Assembly: GCA_012295275.1 (NCBI GenBank)
Contig: CM022678.1
Coordinates: forward strand, 222,767 to 286,766
DNA from: Chrysomallon squamiferum
Taxonomy: Eukaryota; Mollusca; Gastropoda; Neomphalida; Peltospiridae
Length of the DNA: 64,000 nucleotides
Direction: 5' to 3'
Part shown: piece after piece, positions 1 through 12,739 of the stretch
Layout of the letters: every line of letters starts with the position of its first letter
Numbering within the stretch: position 1 is the stretch's first letter
The notes under the pieces: model-generated
What the model saw: only the letters and a program-made list of their open reading frames with translations
What the model was told of the DNA's origin: nothing
The model's database searches: none
Made by a program: the position numbers and the translations under genes

Positions 1-843
1 ACCTCCACACGACACTGATCAAGTGTCACGTTGTTAGGTTTCAATATCAGTTTAATATAAAGAAATCGTGCTACGAGATATATGTATACTCATCTTACAG
101 AAATGTTCTTTAAAACTGATTACAACAATTGAATAGATTAAGTACTACTAGATTGCATTGTTTATACGTAAGTTATTAAATCTGTATAATAATAATAATA
201 ATAATAAAAACAATAGCAGCAACAACAATAATAAGAAGAAGAAATACATTTTACAGTGCACTAAATATACGTGTACATATTTTATTTCTCTGACGATGCT
301 TGCATGACCAGTATATCAAGTTAAGGTAACACGTGACGTTTGCTTGTAATGTATGTAGCTAAGATAAAAATAGGGTGCCACTGCTGTATGAGAAACATAA
401 AGGTATACTCGGGTGTTATTTACAACGATCTGATAAATTCATTGTTAAAAAACTCTCTGCCCATAAGTGTAGAAATAAACCCTTGAAAATATGAAATCAA
501 TTACACTTGTCATTAGTTCAAGGAAGAAGATATAGACAACCCAATTATTTCCAATAAAGAGAACAAACTAACAAACTTGTAAATAGAAAATAATACTATT
601 ATATGAGATAATATTTTCATATCTTCTATTGGCACGTACCATACCTTTAAAAAGCCTCACGCAGTAATATTGTTTATTATATGTATATCAATAGCAGCGA
701 TAAAAGAAAAATACAATAACATATTATACGCTGGTTGGAACGGCTGATATTCCAATATGAACGTTAGATAAGAAGAAAGGAATTAATGAAGAAAGAAAGA
801 AAGACTGAGATGAACACACGCAGGGCAATAAAAAATCAAATAC

Positions 844-882
<39 letters not shown>

Positions 883-1300
883 TAAATTAAATTAACACAA
901 TAAAAAATACTTTGTAGTTTCAAAGTAGTTACTTTAAATTTTTCCTGATCGATAATTGATCTTCTATTGATCACAGATATCAGGAATCTATAAATAAATA
1001 AATAAAATGACATTAAGTAAAATGAAGTAATCGGATATAGTATAAACTATAAACGATACATTGAACTCTACAGATACCGAACCAATTATCCGGCGTCCTG
1101 AAATCCCGAAAGACAAGAAAACAAGAACTTTTTCCCGACACAATTTTCATACTTTGAGCGCGCGGGTTTTGTCCTCACAAGACCGTAACTACTCTTTCAA
1201 GCCGCATGTTGTTCATTGACTCGCCGCATTGTTTACGTGTCGAGTAGCTACAGTTGTGTATTGTCAATTTTCTTATTTCATATTTTTTTTAAATTTTAAA
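1..1300. other. AT-rich non-coding DNA, no gene seen
   Basis: No long open frame, no convincing exon with splice sites and no RNA gene was recognised. It contains short (AAT)n tracts near 185-206 and 845-882. The last 160 bases before the gap are richer in CpG than the rest. Confidence 0.6.
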
Positions 1301-1500
1301 NNNNNNNNNNNNNNNNNNNNNNNNNNNNNNNNNNNNNNNNNNNNNNNNNNNNNNNNNNNNNNNNNNNNNNNNNNNNNNNNNNNNNNNNNNNNNNNNNNNN
1401 NNNNNNNNNNNNNNNNNNNNNNNNNNNNNNNNNNNNNNNNNNNNNNNNNNNNNNNNNNNNNNNNNNNNNNNNNNNNNNNNNNNNNNNNNNNNNNNNNNNN
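1301..1500. other. Assembly gap (200 N)
   Basis: An exact run of 200 N, a round number typical of a gap placeholder. It sits directly at the left edge of the minisatellite, so the true left boundary and length of that array are unknown. Confidence 0.98.
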
Positions 1501-4500
1501 GGCGCTCGATACAAGATTAGAAGTAAAGTTGTTTTAACAATGCCTGGGCAGCGTGGCGCTCGATACAAGATTAGAAGTAAAGTTGTTTTAACAATGCCTG
1601 GGCAGCGTGGCGCTCGATACAAGATTAGAAGTAAAGTTGTTTTAACAATGCCTGGGCAGCGTGGCGCTCGATACAAGATTAGAAGTAAAGTTGTTTTAAC
1701 AATGCCTGGGCAGCGTGGCGCTCGATACAAGATCAGAAGTAAAGTTGTTTTAACAATGCCTGGGCAGCGTGGCGCTCGATACAAGATCAGAAGTAAAGTT
1801 GTTTTAACAATGCCTGGGCAGCGTGGCGCTCGATACAAGATCAGAAGTAAAGTTGTTTTAACAAAGCACTGGGCAGCGTGGCGCTCGATACAAGATCAGA
1901 AGTAAAGTTGTTTTAACAATGCACTGGGCAGCGTGGCGCTCGATACAAGATTAAGAAGCGCTCGAAAGTTGTTTTAACAATGCCTGGGCAGCGTGGCGCT
2001 CGATACAAGATTAGAAGTAAAGTTGTTTTAACAATGCACTGGGCAGCGTGGCGCTCGATACAAGATTAGAAGTAAAGTTGTTTTAACAATGCACTGGGCA
2101 GCGTGGCGCTCGATACAAGATTAGAAGTAAAGTTGTTTTAACAAAGCCTGGGCAGCGTGGCGCTCGATACAAGATTAGAAGTAAAGTTGTTTTAACAGTG
2201 CACTGGGCAGCGTGGCGCTCGATACAAGATTAGAAGTAAAGTTGTTTTAACAATGCACTGGGCAGCGTGGCGCTCGATACAAGATTAGAAGTAAAGTTGT
2301 TTTAACAATGCCTGGGCAGCGTGGCGCTCGATACAAGATGAGAAGTAAAGTTGTTTTAACAATGCCTGGGCAGCGTGGCGCTCGATACAAGATCAGAAGT
2401 AAAGTTGTTTTAACAATGCACTGGGCAGCGTGGCGCTCGATACAAGATTAGAAGTAAAGTTGTTTTAACAATGCCTGGGCAGCGTGGCGCTCGATACAAG
2501 ATTAGAAGTAAAGTTGTTTTAACAATGCCTGGGCAGCGTGGCGCTCGATACAAGATCAGAAGTAAAGTTGTTTTAACAAGCGTGGCGATACTGTTGGCTG
2601 GGCAGCGGCGCTCGATACAAGATTAGAAGTAAAGTTGTTTTAACAATGCACTGGGCAGCGTGGCGCTCGATACAAGATTAGAAGTAAAGTTGTTTTAACA
2701 ATGCCTGGGCAGCGTGGCGCTCGATACAAGATTAGAAGTAAAGTTGTTTTAACAATGCCTGGGCAGCGTGGCGCTCGATACAAGATTAGAAGTAAAGTTG
2801 TTTTAACAATGCCTGGGCAGCGTGGCGCTCGATACAAGATCAGAAGTAAAGTTGTTTTAACAATGCACTGGGCAGCGTGGCGCTCGATACAAGATTAGAA
2901 GTAAAGTTGTTTTAAACAGCGTGGCGCTCGATACAAGATCAGAAGTAAAGTTGTTTTAACAATGCCTGGGCAGCGTGGCGCTCGATACAAGATTAGAAGT
3001 AAAGTTGTTTTAACAATGCCTGGGCAGCGTGGCGCTCGATACAAGATCAGAAGTAAAGTTGTTTTAACAAAGTTGCTCGATACAAGATTAGAAGTAAAGT
3101 TGTTTTAACAATGCCTGGGCAGCGTGGCGCTCGATACAAGATCAGAAGAAGTTGTTTTAAAGTTGTTTTAACAATGCCTGGGCAGCGTGGCGCTCGATAC
3201 AAGATCAGAAGTAAAGTTGTTTTAAAATGCCTGGGCAGCGTGGCGCTGGGCAGCGTGGCGCTCGATACAAGATTAGAAGTAAAGTTGTTTTAACAATGCC
3301 TGGGCAGCGTGGCGCTCGATACAAGATTAGAAGTAAAGTTGTTTTAACAATGCACTGGGCAGCGTGGCGCTCGATACAAGATTAGAAGTAAAGTTGTTTT
3401 AACAATGCCTGGGCAGCGTGGCGCTCGATACAAGATTAGAAGTAAAGTTGTTTTAACAATGCACTGGGCAGCGTGGCGCTCGATACAAGATTAGAAGTAA
3501 AGTTGTTTTAACAATGCACTGGGCAGCGTGGGCGCTCGATACAAGATACAAGATCAGAAGTAAAGTTGTTTTAACAATGCCTGGGCAGCGTGGCGCTCGA
3601 TACAAGATTAGAAGTAAAGTTGTTTTAACAATGCACTGGGCAGCGTGGCGCTCGATACAAGTAAAGTTGTTTTAACAAGCACTGGGCAGCGTGGCGCTCG
3701 ATACAAATTAGAAGTTGTTTTAACAATGCCTTTCGATACAAGATTAGAAGTAAAGTTGTTTTAACAATGCCTGGGCAGCGTGGCGCTCGATACAAGATTA
3801 GAAGTAAAGTTGTTTTAACAATGCCTGGGCAGCGTGGCGCTCGATACAAGATTAGAAGTAAAGTTGTTTTAACAATGCACTGGGCAGCGTGGCGCTCGAT
3901 ACAAGATCAGAAGTAAAGTTGTTTTAACAATGCACTGGGCAGCGTGGCGCTCGATACAAGATTAGAAGTAAAGTTGTTTTAACAATGCACTGGGCAGCGT
4001 GGCGCTCGATACAAGATTAGAAGTAAAGTTGTTTTTTGGGCAGCGTGGCGCTCGATGCACTAAAGTTGTTTTAACAATGCCTGGGCCAGTGGCGCTCGAT
4101 ACAAGATTAGAAGTAAAGTTGTTTTAACAATGCCTGGGCAGCGTGGCGCTCGATACAAGATTAGAAGTAAAGTTGTTTTAACAATGCCTGGGCAGCGTGG
4201 CGCTCGATACAAGATAGAAGAAAAAGTTGTTTTAACAATGCCTGGGCAGCGTGGCGCTCGATACAAGATCAGAAGTAAAGTTGTTTTAACAATGCACTGG
4301 GCAGCGTGGCGCTCGATACAAGATTAGAAGTAAAGTTGTTTTAACAATGCCTGGGCAGCGTGGCGCTCGATACAAGATTAGAAGTAAAGTTGTTTTAACA
4401 ATGCACTGGGCAGCGTGGCGCTCGATACAAGATTAGAAGTAAAGTTGTTTTAACAATGCACTGGGCAGCGTGGCGCTCGATACAAGATCAGAAGTAAAGT

Positions 4501-7500
4501 TGTTTTAACAATGCACTGGGCAGCGTGGCGCTCGATACAAGATTAGAAGTAAAGTTGTTTTAACAATGCCTGGGCAGCGTGGCGCTCGATACAAGATTAG
4601 AAGTAAAGTTGTTTTAACAATGCACTGGGCAGCGTGGCGCTGATACAAGATTAGAAGTAAAGTTGTTTTAACAATGCCTGGGCAGCGTGGCGCTCGATAC
4701 AAGATTAGAAGTAAAGTTGTTTTAACAATGCCTGGGCAGCGTGGCGCTCGATACAAGATTAGAAGTAAAGTTGTTTTAACAATGCACTGGGCAGCGTGGC
4801 GCTCGATACAAGATCAGAAGTAAAGTTGTTTTAACAATGCCTGGGCAGCGTGGCGCTCGATACAAGATAACAGAGCGTGGCGCTCGATTAAGATTAGAAG
4901 TAAGTTGTTTTAACAATGCCTGGGCAGCGTGGCGCTCGATACAAGATTAGAAGTAAAGTTGTTTTAACAATGCCTGGGCAGCGTGGCGCTCGATACAAGA
5001 TTAGAAGTAAAGTTGTTTTAACAATGCCTGGGCAGCGTGGCGCTCTCGATACAAGATGGCGCTCGATACAAGATCAGAAGTAAAGTTGTTTTAACAATGC
5101 ACTGGGCAGCGTGGCGCTCGATACAAGATTAGAAGTAAAGTTGTTTTAACAATGCCTGGGCAGCGTGGCGCTCGATACAAGATTAGAAGTAAAGTTGTTT
5201 TAACAATGCACTGGGCAGCGTGGCGCTCGATACAAGATTAGAAGTAAAGTTGTTTTAACAATGCCTGGGCAGCGTGGCGCTCGATACAAGATCAGAAGTA
5301 AAGTTGTTTTAACAATGCCTGGGCAGCGTGGCGCTCGATACAAGATTAGAAGTAAAGTTGTTTTAACAATGCACTGGGCAGCGTGGCGCTCGATACAAGA
5401 TCAGAAGTAAAGTTGTTTTAACAAAGCCTGGGCAGCGTGGCGCTCGATACAAGATCAGAAGTAAAGTTGTTTTAACAATGCCTGGGCAGCGTGGCGCTCG
5501 ATACAAGATTAGAAGTAAAGTTGTTTTAACAATGCACTGGGCAGCGTGGCGCTCGATACAAGATTAGAAGTAAAGTTGTTTTAACAATGCACTGGGCAGC
5601 GTGGCGCTCGATACAAGATTAGAAGTAAAGTTGTTTTAACAATGCTGGGCAGCGTGGCGCTGGGCTGGGCAGCGTGGCGCTCGATACAAGATTAGAAGTA
5701 AAGTTGTTTTAACAATGCCTGGGCAGCGTGGCGCTCGATACAAGATTAGAAGTAAAGTTGTTTTAACAATGCACTGGGCAGCGTGGCGCTCGATACAAGA
5801 TGAGAAGTAAAGTTGTTTTAACAATGCCTGGGCAGCGTGGCGCTCGATACAAGATTAGAAGTAAAGTTGTTTTAAAGTTGTTTTAACAATGCACTGGGCA
5901 GCGTGGCGCTCGATACAAGATTAGAAGTAAAGTTGTTTTAACAATGCACTGGGCAGCGTGGCGCTCGATACAAGATTAGAAGTAAAGTTGTTTTAACAAT
6001 GCCTGGGCAGCGTGGCGCTCGATACAAGATCAGAAGTAAAGTTGTTTTAACAATGCCTGGGCAGCGTGGCGCTCGATACAAGATTAGAAGTAAAGTTGTT
6101 TTAACAATGCCTGGGCAGCGTGGCGCTCGATACAAGATCAGAAGTAAAGTTGTTTTAACAATGCCTGGGCAGCGTGGCGCTCGATACAAGATTAGAAGAT
6201 AAAGTTGTTTTAACAATGCACTGGGCAGCGTGGCGCTCGATACAAGATTAGAAGTAAAGTTGTTTTAACAATGCACTGGGCAGCGTGGCGCTCGATACAA
6301 GATTAGAAGTAAAGTTGTTTTAACAATGCCTGGGCAGCGTGGCGCGATACTGGGCTGGGCAGCGTGGCGCTCGATACAAGATTAGAAGAAGTAAAAGTTG
6401 TTTTAACAATGCACTGGGCAGCGTGGCGCTCGATACAAGATTAGAAGTAAAGTTGTTTTAACAATGCCTGGGCAGCGTGGCGCTCGATACAAGATTAGAA
6501 GTAAAGTTGTTTTAACAATGCACTGGGCAGCGTGGCGCTCGATACAAGATTAGAAGTAAAGTTGTTTTAACAAATGCCTGGGCAGCGTGGCGCTCGATAC
6601 AAGATTAGAAGTAAAGTTGTTTTAACAATGCCTGGGCAGCGTGGCGCTCGATACAAGATCAGAAGTAAAGTTGTTTTAACAATGCCTGGGCAGCGTGGCG
6701 CTCGATACAAGATCAGAAGTAAAGTTGTTTTAACAATGCCTGGGCAGCGTGGCGCTCGATACAAGATTAGAAGTAAAGTTGTTTTAACAATGCCTGGGCA
6801 GCGTGGCGCTCGATACAAGATTAGAAGTAAAGTTGTTTTAACAAATGCCTGGGCAGCGTGGCGCTCGATACAAGATCAGAAGTAAAGTTGTTTTAACAAA
6901 GCGTGGCGCTCGATGCCTGCCTGGGCAGCGTGGCGCTCGATACAAGATCAGAAGTAAAGTTGTTTTAACAATGCCTGGGCAGCGTGGCGCTCGATACAAG
7001 ATCAGAAGTAAAGTTGTTTTAACAATGCCTGGGCAGCGTGGCGCTCGATACAAGATTAGAAGTAAAGTTGTTTTAACAAGCGTGGCGCTCGATGCCTGGG
7101 CAGCGTGGCGCTCGATACAAGATCAGAAGTAAAGTTGTTTTAACAATGCCTGGGCAGCGTGGCGCTCGATACAAGATCAGAAGTAAAGTTGTTTTAACAG
7201 TGCCTGGGCAGCGTGGCGCTCGATACAAGATTAGAAGTAAAGTTGTTTTAACAATGCCTGGGCAGCGTGGCGCTCGATACAAGATTAGAAGTAAAGTTGT
7301 TTTAACAGTGCACTGGGCAGCGTGGCGCTCGATACAAGATTAGAAGTAAAGTTGTTTTAACAATGCCTGGGCAGCGTGGCGCTCGATACAAGATTAGAAG
7401 TAAAGTTGTTTTAACAATGCCTGGGCAGCGTGGCGCTCGATACAAGATTAGAAGTAAAGTTGTTTTAACAGTGCCTGGGCAGCGTGGCGCTCGATACAAG

Positions 7501-7703
7501 ATTAGAAGTAAAGTTGTTTTAACAATGCCTGGGCAGCGTGGCGCTCGATACAAGATTAGAAGTAAAGTTGTTTTAACAATGCACTGGGCAGCGTGGCGCT
7601 CGATACAAGATTAGAAGTAAAGTTGTTTTAACAATGCACTGGGCAGCGTGGCGCTCGATACAAGATTAGAAGTAAAGTTGTTTTAACAATGCCTGGGCAG
7701 CGT
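1501..7703 (+). repeat. 54/55-bp minisatellite array, about 113 units
   Basis: The unit contains ggcagcgtggcgctcgatac, then an aagattagaagtaaagttg core, then a ttttaaca spacer. Two monomer types are mixed: one with tgcctggg (54 bp) and one with tgcactggg (55 bp). Common point variants are gatt/gatc and acaatg/acagtg. Several truncated or fused units occur, for example near 2580, 3070, 3660-3740, 4040, 4870, 5050, 5660, 6345 and 6900. Because 54 is a multiple of three and the unit lacks stops in some frames, runs of the 54-bp type give artefactual repetitive open frames on both strands. There is no sign that they are real proteins. The array ends inside a unit at about 7703 and begins at the assembly gap. 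Confidence 0.97.
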
Positions 7704-7870
7704 CCGGTCAGCTTCTACGTCTGCAAACATGTCACGTGTTATTTTATAGCAAGAAAAATATTAATAGTATTTTAATGTGAGTTATTTGATGTCAGTTGTA
7801 CGAAACACACTAATAAGATGATAACAAGGTTTCTAGTAGCACAGACTATGTCAGTAGTAGAAACAATATT
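7704..7870 (+). repeat. Right flank of minisatellite, matched in inverted orientation at 63.0-63.2 kb
   Basis: Sequence next to the array, including gtcacgtgttattttatag, then agaaaaatattaatag and gtgagttatttgatgtcag, matches the reverse complement of about 63010-63185 with modest divergence. The two sites are a dispersed element or segmental copy in opposite orientations about 55 kb apart. Confidence 0.8.
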
Positions 7871-8135
7871 TCTGCACTTCACATTAAATTAACTGATAAA
7901 CTACTAGTGACATTGTTTCATTCACTAAGTTTATGAATTTGTATGGACAATGTTTCTGGTTCCACGCGCTAAGTAAGCAGTGAGAATGTTTCTAGTGTAA
8001 ACACTAAGTAGATAAACTAGTAGCGACAATATTTTGAGCATAAGCACGCTCTAAGTTACTTGATGAGTAAGTAATGAAAATGTTTGTCATAATAAACAGT
8101 AAGTAAATTCATACACTAATAGTGACAATGTTCAG
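7860..8135 (+). repeat. Degenerate short tandem motif, spacing about 36-51 bp
   Basis: Variants of gacaatgttt occur at about 7863, 7909, 7946, 7982, 8025, 8076 and 8124. They are often followed by ctaagta-type sequence and preceded by actagta-type sequence. This looks like an old, irregular tandem repeat beside the minisatellite. No coding signal was seen. Confidence 0.45.
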
Positions 8136-8333
8136 CATATAGTGGAACAGTTATAATTAGTTTTGACACAAGAAGATTGAAAGAAAGAAGTAACAACACG
8201 TTTTTTAACATTACAATCAGATTTATTTACTAACACACACTGTGACATACAACATTGTGAACCTTAAGATTACAGTGAACTGAACTTTATTTTAACAAAA
8301 TATGTTAATTTTCAATTATTTTATGTGGCTTGA

Positions 8334-8433
<100 letters not shown>

Positions 8434-8486
8434 TTATTTAATATTATTAAAATAAATTTACTTTTAATCTGTTTTACCCTTTACAG

Positions 8487-8515
8487 AAATATTATGCAGT
8501 CACTGAGGATAATAT
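8487..8515 (+). CDS. Candidate mini-exon, uncharacterised gene (partial)
   Basis: A 29-nt segment sits between an acceptor (ccctttacag) and a donor (gtaagtaaac). Read in frame it gives KYYAVTEDN plus two bases. Those two bases join in phase with the next candidate exon at 9686, forming a methionine codon across the junction. The exon is too short to identify by itself. Support comes from the two good splice sites and the phase match with the following exon. No upstream exon was found, so the 5' end of the gene is unknown. A chance match is possible. Confidence 0.35.
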
Positions 8516-9685
8516 GTAAGTAAACCTTTCAATTTTGTTAATATATTATCGGATTTAAATTAAATAACAGCGATAATAATTAATAAAAAAAAAAAGTAAA
8601 AAAAATTATTCAAACTTGTAATAAAATAAATGAATAATAATAAACAAAAAAAAAAAAAAAAAAAAAAAAAAAATAAGGATGAAAAGCAATCATTTCTATT
8701 CTTAAAAGAAACAAGCAAAAACAAAAACAAAAAACTATTTCTTGAGTTAAAAAATAAAGTTAAAATGAAGCAGATATATAATTTTATTTTATTTTATTTA
8801 TTTATTTATTTTATTATTATTATCGGAACACTGCAAAGCAGACGAAGAAACTAAGACGGCATTCGGGAAGTTTCGGAATGATCCGAATGGTCACGACCAT
8901 ACAATACTGGGTCAGCGAGCCTCTCGGTTTTGTTTATCAAGACTACCGTTAAGTACAGTCATGTCCGGTCTTCAAAATTAGTGTTTATGAAAAGATGGTA
9001 AATTAAGGTAATCCGATACGTCCAATTTATCGAACTACGAGCAAACCTTTTATGTGAAATAAAATCATTAATAGTGGCTCTTGTTGCCGAGACGGAACTT
9101 TGGTCGCAATTGAATTAATTTAAAATGTTAATTGTTATTATGTGTAAAAAACATTTTTATATATTAGGTAATAGGATTCCTGCTGGTATTTATATTATTT
9201 GGACATAAGAAAAAGAAAAACAAACATTATTATTAAACACATTTTACATTTTATGTTTTGAAGATGCATAAATAAAATAAATTACTTTTCATTCTTCCTA
9301 AAGATTATCATTATTATTAATTTTTTTATGTGAAATAATCTTTTTTAATAAAAATGTTTGACACAATTACAGTTTTGTCACTAAATTGGAAAAAAATTTA
9401 AAGCTTTCAGTTTCCTTTTTGTTGGTTATTATGAACAATAATAAAATACAGAAAAACCTGAGTAAAATAAATTTATTCTGACTAAATTATTTGTATTTTT
9501 AATATTTTAGGTAGATTTAAATAGTAATTTGTTTTTGTTTCCAGAGATTACCAATGATAAATTTTATACTTTTTTTTTAACTATAATTTTATTTATTAGA
9601 TAATCAATAATAAATGTTACATTTTTTTTTAGTTGACTCACTTTTTAAGGTTTATCAATGATAAATGTAATTTATCACTTTACAG
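8516..9685. other. Intergenic or intronic AT-rich stretch
   Basis: Contains a 28-base poly(A) run at about 8646-8673 and short AT-rich repeats. The segment 8835-9000 is visibly richer in CpG (gcattcgggaagtttcgg), but no gene was tied to it. No convincing exon was seen. Confidence 0.5.
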
Positions 9686-9809
9686 GATAAACAAGCTATT
9701 TCTGTCCAGACGAAAGGCCAGGATCCTTCAGGCCAAGGATGACCACTTGACCATGTGTGTAGTGCACAGTACAGTGAAGAGCAATAACTTCTCCAGTCCT
9801 GACTTTTAA
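9686..9809 (+). CDS. Candidate exon, uncharacterised basic peptide (partial)
   Basis: Acceptor tatcactttacag precedes an open frame that starts in the phase supplied by the 8487-8515 exon. It reads INKLFLSRRKARILQAKDDH, then LTMCVVHSTVKSNNFSSPDF, then TAA at 9807-9809. The product is basic near its start, with no recognised domain. The segment could be a terminal exon ending at 9809, or it could splice from an internal weak donor into the exon at 10442. The sequence does not decide which. Family unknown. Confidence 0.4.
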
Positions 9810-10441
9810 GAGAAATTTGTACAGACTCAGACACTCAGATGTACTCAACATGTTTGTAAACAGATGCTGGGTATAATGGACAAGTAATTCAGTTTACTAC
9901 CAGATTTTATAAACTTTAAAATAATAATAAATTACTTAATTTCACCTGAGAATGTTTTAGTATTAATATTATTACATATATTTTTATTGTTTATTTGTAA
10001 ATACAGACTTTGTCGTTGATTTACCAATTGTGATAACATAGCTGTAAGAGGAAATAGTCAATTGAACATGTATTTTAGAAAGTTTAAATTTAAAATTTAG
10101 AATAAGATAAAGATTATAGATTTTATTTGCTATCAGTTTAAAAAGGTAAAAAATAAAAATAAATAAAGTATATTTTATTATTAAAATTATTAGATTCATA
10201 CTTACAGGTTCTGACTTGATTTGTTCAAACTTGTGTTAAACACACACATCCATCCCCAGATAATCAAAACTACAGGAACAACAAGAAATATTTTAATAAA
10301 TACAATTTGACTTTATTTTATTTCATTTAAATTTTATTTCACTCGAGATATATATTCGTTGAAAACATCATTCCAAATTCAAATGAAGAAATAAAATTGT
10401 AATAGTTCTACAAAAATGTCAATGTAATGTTTTATTTTCAG

Positions 10442-10582
10442 AAACAAGCTGGATGTTATATCAGAATCACCAGAGAGTACAGAAATCTATTTACATCAGA
10501 TTCTTAAAGCAAAGAAATCACAGGACAGTTACAGACCATCAGATGTTTTACATGAGTGCTGTTTTAACAGGCTGAGTGATTG
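10442..10582 (+). CDS. Candidate internal exon, uncharacterised gene
   Basis: Acceptor tgttttattttcag and donor gtaagtaaac flank 141 nt that are fully open in one frame (phase 1 in, phase 2 out). It reads NKLDVISESPESTEIYLHQI, then LKAKKSQDSYRPSDVLHECC, then FNRLSD. The two other frames contain stops. The phase at the donor matches the candidate terminal exon at 11194, completing a tryptophan codon. No known domain was recognised. Part of the exon is duplicated about 210 bp downstream in the same reading frame. This is the best supported exon of the plus-strand chain 8487-11218. Confidence 0.5.
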
Positions 10583-10660
10583 GTAAGTAAACTCTATGTA
10601 CATCACATTTGTAATCATTTTTGTTTTAAATGTATGAATGTCATGTCTGATGTTTTGGAC

Positions 10661-10712
10661 ACAAGCTGGTGTTGCACACAGAGTACAGAAATCTATTTAC
10701 AGCAGATTCTTC
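10661..10712 (+). repeat. Partial duplicate of the 10442 exon
   Basis: acaagctgg and gagtacagaaatctatttac recur here from positions 10444 and 10475, with an 11-base length change between the two blocks. The duplicated reading frame keeps STEIYLQQIL, against STEIYLHQIL in the first copy. No clear splice sites were seen around this second copy, so it may be an exon relic. Confidence 0.6.
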
Positions 10713-11193
10713 ACATCATTTTGTTTAACTGTCTGGTAAATCAATGTAAATTTTTCTCTCACAACTTTTCCCTAAGGCCTTTCGATAACCATGAAGTGTG
10801 AAAAATAATTTTAAATGGTCTGTTTCGGATGATAATTATTTATTATTATTTTTGATAATGACAGTGTAAGAAAAAAACCCCTACAATTTTCACTGTTAAT
10901 TAAGTCAGCTATTTTTATGTTCAGTTTTCAGTGTACATTTTAATACATGAGTAACAGACTGCACAATTCAAGATTGATACTACAATCTGTTACTTCTCAT
11001 CTCAACTCTCTACTTTTAAGTCACAAAACATCACATTTGAATTTTACCTAGTCTTGATTTTTTACATGTCAAATTGTATAATACAAATTCAGAGGTAAAT
11101 TTCATAATCAGGACATATTAATACTGTTTATACAATTCTGAATATTATTTTAGTTTTAGTAAAAACACATTTATTTTTGTTTTAAATTTTCAG

Positions 11194-11218
11194 GATTGTT
11201 TATAGTGAGAAGTGTTAA
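11194..11218 (+). CDS. Candidate terminal exon of the 8487-11218 chain
   Basis: After acceptor ttttaaattttcag, the frame inherited from the exon ending at 10582 reads W-IVYSEKC and ends at TAA (11216-11218). The following sequence has AATAAA-type motifs (for example near 11340) and no further open frame, as expected of a 3' UTR. The coding part is very short, so this rests on phase consistency and splice-site quality only. Confidence 0.35.
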
Positions 11219-12700
11219 TGATAATCATCTGTTCATTCTAAATGGCTTCTTGAGTTTGTCTCCAAGTGTTTCAAGTTTTCTGATCACACTGAACTAAGCA
11301 AGCAGAAGAAATAGCAGAAGATGAAACATCTCAACAAAAAAATAAAAAGAAGCTGAATGCTTGGAGAATACTGAGAACTTCTAGAAAAATCCACACCAAA
11401 CAAAAAGTTTAAAAACATTACTTGTGTGAGACATGGACTACTTACTGAATAATTTATAAAACTGTGAAAGTGTGATTTCAGATTGGAAGTCAGTGTTGTT
11501 CATACAAGATATAGTTACATACAGACCAATATACAAAATGTTTGGACCAGATACAGCACCAAGTTCAGTCAGGTCTGTGTAAAAAAAAAAAAAGTCTTTA
11601 GTTTTTAAAAATGATTTGTTAGAAATCCTTGATTACTGCTTTGAAAAAAAAGAACACATTTTATATAAAGGTGTTTGATCCAGGGGAGATAATTTCATTT
11701 TTCTGTTTTATTTTTTGTATTTCTTAATTTCAATTTTTTTTTTTACCAAGACTTCTGGTAAAGATTTAGCCAATAAACTTATCTTAATAAAACATAAAAT
11801 GGTAGTAGATAATTTCTTTTTTTTTAAAGATAAAATCAGAAATTATAAATTTTCTGAATAAATAATTTTCAGATTACAAGTTATTTGTTATTTTTTTCTG
11901 TAAACAAATATCTTGGTATTTTTTATTTAATTAATTTGAATATTTTATTATTATACTTTTGTTGGACAGATCAGAAATCTTGGTATTTTTATATTTTACA
12001 GCACCCTTCGCTCTCATCTTTAAAACCTTATAAAACATTTTAAAACAAGTTCAATTATACCATGCTTTTTTGAATTTGTAATTAAGGATTTTTATAACAT
12101 TTTTCTAAAATTGTGTTTTTATATGAAAAAGTAGTTTTGATATAATTTGTTTTTTTGTCGTAATAAACATTTCAAATTATTTTCTATTCTGTTTTGAATT
12201 TAATATTTTTAGCTAACATTATTAAACATCCTAAAGTGAGGAATATTTTTATTTACATAGTTTTGGTATATTAACTGAAACTTAATAAACATTATAAATT
12301 CTTATATATTAGTAGCTGTACAAAATTATTTGAATTTTCTGATTCAGGTTGAGTGCATGAAATGTCCGTAACATAGAGAGAAAAAAATCACAGGCTAGTT
12401 TAGACTGTTTATTTTAAGAAAAGTAAATAAATTTGATTACATATATTTATTTATTTATATTTCAAAAATTGAAAAACAAAACAGGATATTTTCTTTACGC
12501 TGTCAAACTAGAAGTGAAAACATCAGCCTAAGAGACACACACTAATGTACTGGGTGAACCAAAACATTTTTTCTGAACATTAACACCTCATATTTCCTAT
12601 GTCACAGTTTGATGTGTAGATTGGGAAAACAATTCCTGACTCCAGCACTGTGAGAAGACAGCAACTGTTAGTCTCTGATACTGCATTGTCCCACTCTGCT
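11219..12700. other. AT-rich non-coding stretch
   Basis: Possible 3' UTR of the preceding chain at its start, then low-complexity T-rich and A-rich DNA. No exon or RNA gene was recognised. Confidence 0.5.
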
Positions 12701-12739
12701 GTATGAGTCAGGTAAAGGACTAGCTCAGTCCTTCGTATC

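Noticed and set aside
1296-7614. Many open frames of 60-180 codons with MPGQRGARYKIRSKVVLT or APRCPGIVKTTLLL repeats
   Set aside because: They are by-products of a stop-free 54-bp minisatellite unit. The frame is broken wherever the 55-bp type occurs, and there are no splice or start signals.
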